Shown here: piece by piece, positions 34,345 to 45,559 of the stretch
Layout of the letters: each line of letters begins with the position of its first letter
How positions within the stretch are numbered: position 1 is the stretch's first letter
DNA from: Epiperipatus broadwayi
Taxonomy: Eukaryota; Onychophora; Udeonychophora; Euonychophora; Peripatidae
Direction of reading: 5' to 3'
DNA length: 64,000 bases
Assembly (NCBI GenBank): GCA_028023455.1
Contig: JAQFVV010006238.1
Location: forward strand, 5,960,572 to 6,024,571
Made by a program: the position numbers and the translations under genes
The notes under the pieces: generated by a model
Database searches by the model: none
What the model saw: only the letters and a program-made list of their open reading frames with translations
What the model was told of the DNA's origin: nothing

Positions 34345-34890
34345 TTAGATTATATATAAATCAGCATTTATTTTTTATAGCGTCTGTATACAATTGTAAT
34401 CACATTCATATTGGCTTTTTCAAACCAAATTGTGCAAATGCTTTTTGCGAGTGTTAAATAATAAATGAATACCCCCTGACCCATACAAGATATAGAATTT
34501 ATGCAGCAATAAAAGGAATCCTCTTATTACTACGACTCAAATATTTATATATGAGCAAATCTGAAGTACTGGCCCAGAAGGTGTGACTATAGAACAGTCA
34601 CTTTGAATTACTATATATAACTTATGAATGAATGACGCCGATGAAATTTACTAGAATTTACTGAACGTCATTCCGACTGAAATTAATCATATATATAAAT
34701 CAGCATTTATTTTTTATAGCGTCTGTATACAATTGTAATCACATTCATATCGGCTTTTTCAAACCAAATTGTGCAAACACTTTTTTGCGAGTGTTAAATA
34801 ATAAATGAATACGCTGCATAAATTCTATATCTTGTATGGGTCAGAGGGTATTCATTTATTATTTAACACTCGCAAAAAGCTTTAGATTAT
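34345..34890. repeat. Complex direct plus inverted duplication
   Basis: A ~125 bp block (34351-34472) recurs directly at 34691-34812 (TATAGCGTCTGTATACAATT...). Immediately after the second copy the sequence runs backward: 34813-34881 is the reverse complement of about 34440-34507. The pair 34781-34811 / 34845-34880 makes a hairpin (GCGAGTGTTAAATAATAAATG). Confidence 0.8.
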
Positions 34891-34924
34891 ATAAAGTCAA
34901 GTCATATGATAATATTAATAATTA

Positions 34925-35170
34925 AATGGCTTTATTGTTTGGGTTTTATAAAAAGTTCATATATCAGAGGGGGCAGACCTGAATCAAATTTGAAGATCTT
35001 ACACTCCATGTAAGACTCTATTACAGAGCAATAATCAAATGGCTTTAAAACTGAAGAATTCATTCATAAGAAGTTTTATTGTCAGAAGAGACAGATCTGA
35101 GATTAATCCAAGGACCCTACAGCCCAAAGACTGACACTCCATCACTATACTAAACCATGTAAGCCAATTT
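34925..35170 (-). mobile_element. SINE family 3, head-to-tail dimer on the minus strand
   Basis: Read on the minus strand, two tRNA-like heads follow one another. The first (A box TGGTTTAGTATAGTGATGG, B box GGTCCTTGGATTAATCTC) lies near 35065-35155; the second (GCTCTGTAATAGAGTCTTAC, then TTCAAATTTGATTCAGGTC) near 34965-35030. Each is followed by the family tail with ACTTCTTATGAAT-type text. Dimeric SINEs are known; this could also be two nearby insertions. Confidence 0.6.
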
Positions 35171-35174
35171 CAAA

Positions 35175-36030
35175 ATAAAATATTGTAAAGTGACTGAAGG
35201 TTAGACCAATGAGCATAAAACTTTGAAAAATTATTGCATAGATGTTGGGGATTTATCATTTTGGAAAACAATGATTGGCGATAATAAAAGCAAAGATTAA
35301 CAGATTTGTATTGCTTAAAGATCATGCTTAGAGTAAACAGAAATAAGAATAATTACACTTTTAAGACTGCTTAGTATCTAATAAAGAAAATAAAAATTGA
35401 TAATAATTAAAATAATGCAGGGTAATGTATTTAATATTATATTAGTGTTAAATGTTGCCACAATAAAGTATAAAAAAGATATGGTTGGAATAGAAAAATG
35501 GATTTAAGCTTATAAGTACTGGAATTTTTGTAAAATAATAAAAATATTTTTTCAAGATAGAGTTTTTTAAGGAAATTCATCATATTGAAGGTAGTTAATC
35601 TTTCAATATTATTTAATCAGTGGTTACCTGATGATTTTCTTAAATAAAAATTACTATTACCAGTATTACTTCCATGTATATATCATAAAAACAATTGTGA
35701 TTGCAGTCTTTTTTAACTGACGATGATGAAATGCTTTCCATATGCAGGCATTGATTTCATACTATGCATGTTTAAACCCAAATTTCAATGAGACATTACA
35801 TTTAATTTTTTTTTTTAATTAGTTATTCAAATGTACATTTTTTTATAAAACAGAGAAGTTTTTTTTTTTAAAGATTTATTAGACTTTGAATACATATAGT
35901 GATAAATTCAATTTGCACATATAGTGATAAATTCATTTTATCTATGAATCACAATGCATATTTTTGATTTAATGTAATTTTACAGCATAGAACTTCATTA
36001 TCTAGGTAAAAATTTAAAATCGACATCCTC
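35175..36030. other. AT-rich stretch, nothing recognised
   Basis: Only a small direct duplication, CACATATAGTGATAAATTCA (about 35890-35940), was noticed. Confidence 0.5.
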
Positions 36031-36486
36031 ACATAATATGATATACGATTTACTTAGGATATTAGTTAGTACACAATGTTACAACCAAATGACAAATAAT
36101 AATAGTCATTTTCATCAGTCATCTAAATCCATGAAATGTTTGACTGTTGACTATAGACCCACATCACCATATGCTTATAAACCCAAGAAGCAAGCTATTT
36201 CTAGCTCAAACCTGGATTCCAATGATCGAATTTCTCTAAGACATGCAAGTCTAAAGAGTAAGAGTCTGTAAAAAAACTGTCCATGCATGTTCTGTGGCTG
36301 GTTCCAGTGAAATTGCCACTGTCCAGACCCTTCTCTGAGATGCAGTAGACTATCTAGTCCTCTCAGGATAAATTGCATGCTATATCATGCCTTCCATAAA
36401 TACCCTATCCCTAATTAAAATCTTAGATAACTCCACTGCAACTCACATTTAATATCTTCATCTTTCATATCTCAAGTGATGACAAG

Positions 36487-36838
36487 TCACAACCATACTT
36501 CAAATGCATTCTGCTCCCATCTATCTTTATATTTATCTTCGATCACTAGGTATTGATCTTGATCAAAGTAAACACGGAAATCTGTTTTTCCTAGCTCATT
36601 GAGATCTGTGGTTTCTAGATTGTCCTGCCCTAGTTTCAAATTGTCAATTTTACATTTCGTATGTTCTAGATCCTTGTAATGAAGATGTCCTTTACTTTGT
36701 GTTTCCTTTGCTTCAGGCTCCTCAAAATGAAACATTGTCTGATCTATGACTTCCTTGTCCTTTAACATAAACTTCTGAGCAGAATTCTTTTCCATGCTAT
36801 CAGAGATAGTTAAATGCTGGAGCACACTTGATTCTTCA
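36487..36838 (-). CDS. Unidentified ORF or exon-like segment
   Basis: An open stretch of about 115 codons on the minus strand with balanced, non-repetitive composition (rich in Asp, Glu, Lys, Gln; e.g. FHFEEPEAKETQ, DLNELGKTDFRVYFDQDQYL, DKYKDRWEQNAFEVW). It stands out in AT-rich DNA where chance frames are Ile/Asn/Phe-rich. No ATG is near the upstream end; the first ATG is about 15 codons in. The frame ends in TGA just after a GAA-GTATGG that could act as a splice donor. I recognise no domain. It could be a host exon, an exon of a decayed gene, or an unrecognised transposon. Confidence 0.3.
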
Positions 36839-37019
36839 TCATGATGTTAGCCCTATACTTTTTTCCTTTTATATTCCTGTCCAGCAATTCATTTGTCAGA
36901 ATTATGCAGGATTTTATATCAACAGAAGTGTAAAAGAACACTAATTTAACTTTATCATTATGTTTAGCATCGTCACACTTATGAAGATTTAATATTAGTG
37001 CAGAATCAAATGAACAAGG

Positions 37020-37376
37020 TGCATTTTTAGAAAGAATCTTTTAAAAAGAGATTTGAACCCAAACTTTCAAACTGCCTACAGCCATCTATAAAAGATAAAT
37101 GTTCTCCAATATACATATCAAAATTCATCAGTTGCTCCAGATCACCATTTCTCACACATATATATGTAACATAGCAAATCCACACTCTTTAATGGACAAA
37201 CTTCAATATTCCACTCTCCAACTCTTCAGCCTGGTGATAACTAAAAATCTGATGGTAGAATGCTTAAAAAACTTGATGATGCCAATATTATAATATACTT
37301 ACGTTGATCTTAAGTCAGACTGATTCCTCAAATGTGGGATCTCAATATGTCCATTCAAATACATAGAAGAGGGATG
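37020..37376 (-). repeat. R4 repeat copy, minus strand
   Basis: On the minus strand: CCCATCCCTCTTCTATGTAT, GGACATATTGAGATCCCAC, CCATTAAAGAGTGTGGATTT, GGTGATCTGGAGCAACTGATGA, and a tRNA-like stretch ending TTTGGGTTCAAATCTC (near 37045). It is inverted relative to the copy at 37.5 kb. The tRNA-like end of another minus copy lies at 37435-37500 (CTGGGTTCAACCCTC). Confidence 0.7.
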
Positions 37377-37496
37377 GGCAGAATACAGGTTGAATATATA
37401 ATACTGAAATACAAATAAAATTTATATACTTAATGAAGATGTAATTAATAGAGGGTTGAACCCAGATTTTCAAGCCTCTTATGGTCACTCACTCTG

Positions 37497-37729
37497 CCCA
37501 ACCCTCTTCTGTGTATTTGAATAGACATATTAAGGTCTTACATATGAAGGGTAAGCTTTAATTATGGTCAGCATGGGTATGACTAGAATATTGGCATCAT
37601 CAATGGCTTTGAGCATTCCATCATCAGACTTTCAGTGGTATGGATGGCTGAATAGTTGAAGAGTAGAGAGGAGTGAAACCTATACATTAAAGGGTGTATA
37701 TTTACTATTTTAATATAAAGTGGTCACTG

Positions 37730-37761
<32 letters not shown>
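37497..37761 (+). repeat. R4 repeat, 5' half, interrupted at a TA run
   Basis: TGTGTATTTGAATAGACATATTAAGG, GGTCAGCATGGGTATGACTAG, GGTATGGATGGCTGAATAG, CACTGAT and then (TA)n. The expected continuation (GATGATCTGG-CCAACTGATGAG type text) is absent here but appears at 42975 after the MITE and LTR element, so this and 42967-43165 are two halves of one copy. Confidence 0.75.
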
Positions 37762-37764
<3 letters not shown>

Positions 37765-37792
37765 AATAAAATATCCGTTAATTAAAAACAAT

Positions 37793-37940
37793 ATTGTAAT
37801 TATAATTGAAATAATATTTTTAACGGTTTAAAAACAATTATGGCAGTTGAGGCAGGTTAGAAAGTAACCGAAAGTACTTCTGCGGATTTAAGGATTGTTT
37901 GTAAATGTTTTTAAACTGTTAAAAATATTATTTCAATTAT
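37793..37940. mobile_element. Inverted-repeat MITE, compact copy
   Basis: About 150 bp. The ends ATTGTAATTATAATTGAAAT and ATTATTTCAATTAT are inverted, and the pairing extends inward through TTTTTAACGGTTT / AAACTGTTAAAAA. The middle reads GGCAGTTGAGGCAGGTTAG...GAAAGTACTTCTGC. Same family as 22862-23918. It sits between TA-rich runs, a common target. Confidence 0.8.
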
Positions 37941-37960
37941 ATATATATATATATATATAT

Positions 37961-40145
37961 TGTAACGATATATAAATATGCCATTACATTAATTTAAAAT
38001 AAAAACTAAGTTCACAAATAAAAATAAATTTATTAAAAATCTAAAAGCTAAAAAAAAATTAAAGAGTTGTTAAATGTATATAATATATTCGCACAGATGC
38101 AAAACTTTAAAAATATTTTTTTTTAATAAATAAAAATATTTGAACGTACTTTGTTATAAAAAAGTACAAGATTTAAAGATTTATATATTTTGTAAATGGA
38201 AATGATTGTTTATCAATTATCGAAAACCAAACTAGCCCTTAGGGCTCTTATATACTGTAATTAAAAAGTCAGAGGATAAGGTAGGTAAGAGAATAAAAAG
38301 AATTAGCTTGACCAATGGAAGCACCAAGCCTCAGCCCGGACCCTAATGAAAATGATGGATTAGTGATGTTTTGTTGGTTGAATATGGAGGATCACTATAA
38401 AAAGAGAAATATTGAGTTTTAGGTAGTTCCAGCTTTTTTTGCGTTTGAGACGTGTGATAGGACGCACATATCACACTTGTTTTTTTTTTTTAAAAAAATG
38501 AAATGACTGTAATTCCAAAATGAAACCAGCTTAGGTCTCCTCCACAACATCAGATCGGTTTTCCAATGGAGATGCCATGGGAATTAAAAACAGGAACCTG
38601 GACACTTCTACTGTGAGCTATGAATTTTACAAATTAACAAAAAAAATGTAATTAAGAACTTTCATCATTTTTTTTAAAGATTCAGCTAACCTAAATTTAA
38701 AAATGAACTCTTATCTGATTTTCAAATTGACAATTAATATTTAAATTATATATATCTGACTTATGTTTCATATTAATTATAAATGTTTAATTTTTACATA
38801 TTTGCTTGCTAAAAAAAATCATTTCCATTTTATTATTTGTATTAATATTTATTGTTTGAATTATTTAAATGCATAAATTTAAGTTGGACATAGACTCTTG
38901 CATAGATTCGTTCATGTTTAATTACATTTTTGTTTCATATATGATTAAAATATATAGACATTCGGTAAATAATGATATCTTATGTTGAATATCTAAAATG
39001 TATTTATTCGGATGTCTTGTTAGGTATTGGTGTCAATGCGGCATCTTATGATGAATGCCATTGGGTTTCTAGTAAATTCCCTCTGCAATTGCATAAATAA
39101 CTTTATATTTTGATCATTTATGTTTATGTTAAAATGTTTTTGAGCGTGTAATCTGTGTAGTCAATCTATGCTCAACATTAAACAACAAATTTTATAAAAT
39201 TCATGTATGCGAATTTAAATAAATGTTAAATTTAAGTTGGGCATGAATGGCTATATAGATTTATAAAGTTATATTAATTAATTAGCGGAGGATAATCTTA
39301 GGTTATTTGTTTCGTAGTTAAATTGGGTCAATGGATTGGATATACTGGTGTAATTAGTAGATGTAGTATGAGGTTTGCTACATGCAGAATCACTGTATAT
39401 GCCGCACAAACTTTTTTTGCCTATGGATGGAATTGTAAGTCTGCAAAAAGGACTGCAGTCCCTTCCTATGGAGTTTTTATTTTATTGTTCTTCTTGCCAT
39501 ACAGATGAAACATTTCTGTATTGGACAAGAGTCAATGTCTTCTCTAACTATACTGCTCAGATGTACATTCCTGACAGTATAGTATATTTAGTGCTGTTGT
39601 ATTTTCATCTTACATTGAAAACATTAATGTATCAGATGGATTGACGCCAGTTTGACTGCAAACTTTTGGCCTAAGGTTAAATAAGGGATAGAATATTTTC
39701 TTTTCAAATGCAGATCTATGTAATCTATTCATACTCGACGAACTTAATAAAAATATTAAATTCATTCATACTCAACAATCTTAAAATAATAATTTAAATT
39801 AAAAATTAATATTAAAATCTAAATAATAAATGTTATTCCTCAAATTTAAAATGATTATATATGTGCATAAATAAATATTGTTTGTGTATTAATTACTGGC
39901 AGTGGCTTTTAATTTTTTATATATATTTTATATGTAAGATATAAATTAAAGATATAGATTATTATCTCTGGGTCTCCACTGAGCTAGTGACAATGGGATA
40001 ATGGTCTAAATATAAAATAAAGTGGTATCTTAACAGCACGTATCTTCCTACTTTATAAATTTTTCTAGGTTCAAATGCCTAAATGGCGCCCTTGTAGTGC
40101 AGATTATGGTAAAATTCGATCTTCACTTTCTTTTGGATCGTTATA
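37961..40145 (+). repeat. 5' LTR
   Basis: About 2185 bp, from TGTAACG after a TA run to TTATA before the primer-binding site. A TATAAAAAG box is at 38396-38404. A short palindromic stretch (GTGTGAT...ATCACAC, about 38452-38477) lies just downstream. The 61- and 89-codon frames near 39.3-39.6 kb recur in the other LTR without any known motif and with differing internal residues; I do not call them genes. Confidence 0.8.
38396..38404 (+). promoter_or_regulatory. Putative TATA box of the 5' LTR
   Basis: TATAAAAAG, conserved in both LTRs (second copy at 41218-41226) in the same context (ACTATAAAAAGAGAAATATTG). If used, transcription would start about 25-30 nt downstream, making U3 about 0.46 kb and R-U5 unusually long. 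Confidence 0.45.
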
Positions 40146-40772
40146 ATTGGCCACCCAACTTGGGCTGATCTTTAATAAACCACCAGTACCCTGAGAATTT
40201 TAAAAGTGAATCATGCCAGTAACATTTTTTTTTCTGAAATAAGTACATTTTTGTACTAACGTAAAGTTATAGCCAGATGTTTAATAAACCATGAGTACTT
40301 TTGAAAATAAATTATGTCCATAATATTTTTTCTGAATTGAGTATAAATATATTTTTGTGTATTAACACAGAAGTTATAGGTTGAATTGTGTTTTAAAGGT
40401 ACTGACAGTAAGAAAAATTGCGCATATGTAAAAATAAATGTGAGGAATAAAACGTAATAATTAATATAAATCTTTTTTGTTAAAAAAAAAAGTCTTATTT
40501 AAAAGCCAAGCATTTAATGTGCCTAGTAATAGTTAAAAGTAGGAGAAAAGAAACCTGGAAGGGAGGAGGCAGAAATTTAGCTGGTAGTAAAGAATAAACA
40601 GTCAACATTTTTTTTATCATTATATTTGTGTGTAATTACTGTTTTGTCTTATAAAAAAAGTTTTGTCCTTTTGAAATTTACTATATATTCAATTTGTGTA
40701 ATGTAATTACTAACACTAAGTAAATTCTTTTTTTTTTTTAATGTTTTTGTTTTTTGAGGAAGTTTACTGATA
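40146..40772 (+). other. Internal region of the LTR element, non-coding
   Basis: After the primer site come two diverged ~105-110 bp tandem units (about 40167-40276 and 40277-40381; TTTAATAAACCA...GTAC... AAGTTATAG). A purine-rich run (about 40540-40576, GGAAGGGAGGAGGCAGAAA) may be a displaced polypurine tract; the segment just before the 3' LTR (GAGGAAG) is a weaker candidate. No ORF of note. Confidence 0.6.
40148..40165 (+). promoter_or_regulatory. Primer-binding site, tRNA-Lys-like
   Basis: TGGCCACCCAACTTGGGC lies two bases after the LTR end. The canonical Lys(CUU)-type site of many animal Gypsy elements reads TGGCGCCCAACGTGGGGC; this one differs at a few positions and lacks one G. The location and TGG start make chance unlikely. 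Confidence 0.65.
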
Positions 40773-42966
40773 TGTAATGATATATAAATATGCCATTACA
40801 TTAATTTAAAATAAAAACTAAGTTTGCAAATAAAAATAAATGTATTAAAAATCTAAAAGCTAAAAAAAAATTAAAGAGTTGTTAAACGTATATAATATAT
40901 TCGCACAGATGCAAAACTTTAAAAATATTTTTTTTTAATAAATAAAAGTATTTGAACGTACTTTGTTATAAAAAAGTACAAGATTTAAAGATTTATATAT
41001 TTTGTAAATGGAAATGATTGTTTATGAATTATCGAAAACCAAACTAGCCCTTAGGGTTTTTATATATTGTAATTAAAAAGTCAGAGGATAAGATAGATAA
41101 GAGAATTAAAAGAATTAGCTTGACCAATAGAAGCACCAAGCCTCAGCCTGGACCCTAATGAAAATGATGGATTAGTGACATTTTGTTGGTTGAATCTGGA
41201 GGATTACTATAAAAAGAGAAATATTGAGTTCCAGATAGTTCCAGCTTTTTTTGCGTTTGACATGTGTGATAGGACACACATATTACACTATCTTTTTTTT
41301 TTTAAAAAAAAAAAATGAAATGACTGTAATTCCAAAATGAAACCAGCTTAGGTCTCCTCCAGAACATCAGATCAGTCTTCCAATGGAGATGCCACAGGAA
41401 TTAAAAACAGGAACCTGGACTCTTCTATCGTGAACTATGAACTTTACAAATTAACAAAAAAAAGTAATTAAGAACTTTCGTCAATTTTTTTTTAAAGATT
41501 CAGCTAACCTAAATTTAAAAATGAACTCTTATCTGATTTTCAAATTGACAATTAATATTTAAATTATATATATCTGACTTATGTTTCAAATTAATTATAA
41601 ATGTTTAATTTTTACATATTTGCTTGCTAAAAAAAAAAATCATTTCCATTTTATTATTTGTATTAATATTTATTGTTTGAATTATTTAAATGCATAAATT
41701 TAAGTTGGGCATAGATGCTTGCATAGATTCGTTCACGTTTAATTATGTTTTTGTTTTCATATATGATTAAAATATATAGACATTCGGTAAATAATGATAT
41801 CTTATGTTGAATATCTAAAACGTATTTATTCGGATGTCTTGCTAGTTATTGGTGTCAATGCGGCATCTTATGATGAATGCAATTGGGTTTCTAGTGAATT
41901 CCCTCTGCAATTGCATATATAACTTTATATTTTGATCATTTATGTTTATGTTGAAATGTTTTTGAGTGTGTAATCTGTGTAGTCGATCTATGCTCAACAT
42001 TAAACAACAAATTTTATAAAATTCATCTATGCGAATTTAAATAAATGTTAAATTTAAGCTGGGCAAGAATGGCTATATAGATTTGTAAAGTTATATTAAT
42101 TAATTAGGGGAGGGTAATCTTAGGTTATTTGTTTCGTAGTTAGATTGGGTCAATGGATTGGATATATTGGTGTAATTAGTAGATGTAGTATGAGGTTTGC
42201 TATGTGCAAAATCACTGTATATGCCGCACAAACCCTTTTTGCCTATAGATGGGATTCTAAGTCGACAAAAAGGACTGCAGTCCCTTTCTATGGAGTTTTT
42301 ATTTTATTGTTCTTCTTGCCATACAGATGAAACATTTCTGTATTGGACAAGAGTCAATGTCTTCTCTAACTATACTGTTCAGATGTACATTCCTGACAGT
42401 ATAGTATATTTAGTGCTGTTGTATTTTCATCCTACATTGAAAACATTAATGTATCAGATGGATTGACGTCAGTTTGACTGCGAACTTTTGGCCTAAGGTT
42501 AAATAAGGGATAGAATATTTTCTTTTCAAATGCAGATCTATGTAGTCTATTTATACTCGATGATCTTAATAAAAATATTAAATTCTTTCATACTCAACAA
42601 TCTTAAAATAATAATTTAAATTAAAAATTAATATTAAAATCTAAATAATAAATGTTATTCCTCAACTTTAAAATGATTATATATGTGCATAAATAAATAT
42701 TGTATGTGTATTAATTACTGGCAGTGGCTTTTATTTTTTTATATATATTTTATATGTAAGATATAAATTAAAGATATAGATTATTATCTCTGTGTCTCCA
42801 CTGAGCTAGTGACAATGGGATAACGGTCTAAATATAAAATAAAGTGGTATCTTAACAGCATGTATCTGCCTACTTTATAAATTTTCTAGGTTCAAATGCC
42901 TAGATGGCGCCTTTGTAGTGCAGATTATGGTAACATTCGATCTTCACTTTCTTTTGGATCGTTATA
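40773..42966 (+). repeat. 3' LTR
   Basis: About 2194 bp, a direct copy of 37961-40145 with scattered substitutions and small A/T-run length changes. It ends GGATCGTTATA and is followed by (AT)n and the 3' half of the R4 repeat. Confidence 0.8.
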
Positions 42967-43165
42967 ATATATATATATGGGAAATGATGATCCAGATCAA
43001 CCGATGAGTGCTGATTTAGCATGAAATATGTATACTGGATATCATTTATATTTTTCACATGTATGTGGTCATGTGTATCAGTTATATTAGATAGACTGGA
43101 TGACTGTAGAAAGCTTGAACATCTGGGTTCAAATTCCCTTTAATTACATCTAGGTTAAGAATATA
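42967..43165 (+). repeat. R4 repeat, 3' half, resuming after the insertions
   Basis: Begins in a TA run, then GATGATCCAGATCAACCGATGAG, GGATATCATTTATA, CACATGTATGTGGTCATGTG. It ends in a tRNA-like stretch (TTAGATAGACTGGATGAC, then CTGGGTTCAAATTCCC near 43128-43143). It complements the half at 37497-37761. Confidence 0.75.
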
Positions 43166-43185
43166 TTATACTTGTGTTTCAATAA

Positions 43186-43615
43186 CTGCCCATCCTTTTG
43201 TGTATTTGAAAAAACATATTAAAGTCCTATATGTGAGGGGTCAAATTGACTTACAGGTCAACATGGGTATAACCATAATATGAGCATCATCAATGGCTGT
43301 GAGAATTTCTATTATCACATTTTCAATGGTATGGATGGCTGAAAAGTTGGAGAGAGGGAAATACTGAAGCCTATCCATTAAAACGTGTAGATTTACTATC
43401 TTATATATAAACTGAGCACTGATTTTATATGTGTGTGGAAGATGATGATCTGGACCAACTGATGAGTACTGAAATACACATATTGGATATCATTTATCCC
43501 TTTCACATATATGTGGTATGTGCATCTGTTATATTAGATAGAAAGGATGACTGTGGGTAAAAGTCTGGGTTCAAATTCCCTTTAATTAAATTTAGGTTAA
43601 ATATATACATTATAC
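43186..43615 (+). repeat. R4 repeat, complete tandem copy
   Basis: Contains all R4 blocks in one piece: CCCATCC...GTGTATTTGAAA, GTCAACATGGGTATAACC, GGTATGGATGGCTGAAAAG, CCATTAAAACGTGTAGATTT, GAGCACTGATT, GATGATCTGGACCAACTGATGAG, GGATATCATTTATC, and the tRNA-like end (AGATAGAAAGGATGACTG, CTGGGTTCAAATTCCC). It follows the previous copy head to tail with period about 430-470 bp. Confidence 0.75.
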
Positions 43616-43794
43616 TTGGAATGCAAAGTAACTTTGGGGAAATTTTTATTTTATTATTTGCTAAAATGATGTGAACTGCAATTTGAGATCATTTATAAGC
43701 GTTCCACTAATTCTGAATGCCTAAATTATGTTCTGCCAATACACACTGGACAATATATAGACATCAAAAAGACATAAACTACATTTTTAGATAA

Positions 43795-43895
43795 TTTCGT
43801 AGACCTAGAAACAAATTACATGTAAGATGGATGAATGAGATAAAAAAAAGATTGCGGTTCTGATGAGGAAAAAAAACATGTTCTGGAATAATGTT
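43795..43895 (+). mobile_element. Decayed RTE 3' fragment
   Basis: GTAGACCTAGAAACAAATTACATGTAAGATGGATGAATGAGATAAAA parallels the RTE Arg-rich tail (RPRKRPHVRWMDEIRK coding segment), with many substitutions and an indel. Confidence 0.5.
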
Positions 43896-44810
43896 CTATA
43901 TTAGATCAATAACATTTTGGTAATGATAGTAGGTGGTAGTCTGTTTGTATATACATTTGAATATTACACAACACCTATACTGCAAACAAATGAAAAAAGA
44001 TATTAAATTATTTTTTAAAACTAATGTGAAAGCTGTTTTATTAAAATGTAAAATGACTTCAGAGGACATTTATGTTAAAAGACAATATAAATTGGACTAC
44101 GACAATGCATCTCTAATTTTACCCTTTCAATTTATCTATTTCTCTTCTAATTATTATATTTAAAGAATTAAGTAATTTGCTGTTATTATTCACATTTCTA
44201 GATATATAGGTAAAATATATCCAGAGTTAATAAAGAAAGAGAGTACTAAAATATATAGACACTGAATTGCAATCATATCTATATAATTAATCAAACATGG
44301 TTTAGTGCAGTGGGTGAATGTCAATATTTGAACCATAAGGACTTTAGATTAATTCCAGTCGTCAAATTTTATATAAACTCCTAAACAGTAAAACTATTTG
44401 ATTATTTTTTCATTTATCAAGCCCATTTATGGTTTTAAAAATTTAGATTGGGTTAAATTTTAGAAATGTGGTCATAAATAATAACATAGAGCTAAAAGTG
44501 ATTATTAGAAGCATATTGGTATTACTTTCAGTTTTGTATCTCATGCCTCACTTGATAAAAACAAAAACTTAAAATCAGATGAATAATGATAATTTTAAAT
44601 TCAGTAGTGCATCTGTTGATTACTCATTGTTCAATCCTACCATTTATGGTATTAAAGTAGACAGATAATTTTTGTGGGTAAAGTGAAGAAGTAAATCATT
44701 TATATATTTAAAAAATCTATGAAATTCTACAATTGCCAATATACCATTATATAAACAATTTAAAGGTATAATTAATAATTTGTAAAGCGCATGCGTACTC
44801 TTTACATAAG

Positions 44811-45181
44811 TAATATATATTAAGGCTATATTCTTAAGACTATGCACTTAGATGCGACAGTATGAACCTCTACAAATCTTAACACAAGATTAAAAATGAC
44901 TTTAAAAGATAAGAGAGGCCATTCTTATCTTCGACCTACTTTTTAACTATATAGGTGAATCAAAAGACCTCTACAAATCTTAACACAAGATTAACGACTT
45001 TAAAAGACAAGGGCATCCACTCTTTATCTTCGACCTATTTTGTAATTATATAGGTGAATAGGTTGAAGATAAGAGTGACCGCTTTTGTCTTTTAAAGTGG
45101 TTAATCGTTGTTAAGATTTGTAAAGGTCCCTAGTGTCGCATTTAGGCCATAGTCTTAAGGTTATGGCCTTAAAATATATTA
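44811..45181. repeat. Foldback/MITE with an internal tandem duplication
   Basis: The outer ends pair TAATATATATTAAGGC with GCCTTAAAATATATTA and then TTAAGACTATG / CATAGTCTTAA and GATGCGACA / TGTCGCATT. The left interior holds two diverged ~90 bp units (about 44863-44958 and 44968-45059; CCTCTACAAATCTTAACACAAG ... CTTCGACCTA...TATAGGTGAAT). The right interior holds one inverted unit (GATAAGAGTG...TTAAGATTTGTAAAGG). No ORF. Confidence 0.75.
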
Positions 45182-45559
45182 CATTAGATAAACAAATAAG
45201 TAATAGACCTGGATCATAGCATGAATACTATTTCCAGAAAATTATACAGTTAAAATTTAAAATCCAAAATCACATTAAAATCATACACACCGTATTAACA
45301 TTTTAACATCAGTAAACAGCTTTCCACAATTTGTGCATGTTTGCAAAATCATACTATTTATTTAATACATTTAAATATGTCTTTTTGATTTTTCTTTTCT
45401 TCAAATCATTATCCTCATACAAAATATATATATATAAAAAAATTGTCAAAACAAAATATTATATTGCAAATACCTTGATATTCTATAAATAACAACCTTA
45501 GTATAAATTGTTGCACGTGTACACCATTTTGTGAATAACATTAGATTTGTTGATTTTAT

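Larger units (their letters stand above)
37961..42966 (+). mobile_element. Non-autonomous LTR retrotransposon with giant LTRs (LARD-like)
   Basis: Two directly repeated ~2.19 kb LTRs (37961-40145 and 40773-42966), about 96% alike by eye over the first 330 bp, enclose about 630 bp. LTRs start TGTAACGAT and end ATCGTTATA, giving short inverted ends. A primer-binding site resembling the complement of the tRNA-Lys 3' end follows the 5' LTR by two bases. The flanks on both sides are (TA)n, so a duplication of 4-6 bp (ATAT) is compatible but not provable. There is no gag, protease, RT or integrase; mobilisation would need a Gypsy-type helper (inference from the primer site). Confidence 0.8.

Noticed and set aside
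39323-39644. 61- and 89-codon frames conserved in both LTRs (also 42145-42466)
   Set aside because: Their conservation follows from LTR duplication; residue changes are not conservative and no domain is visible.
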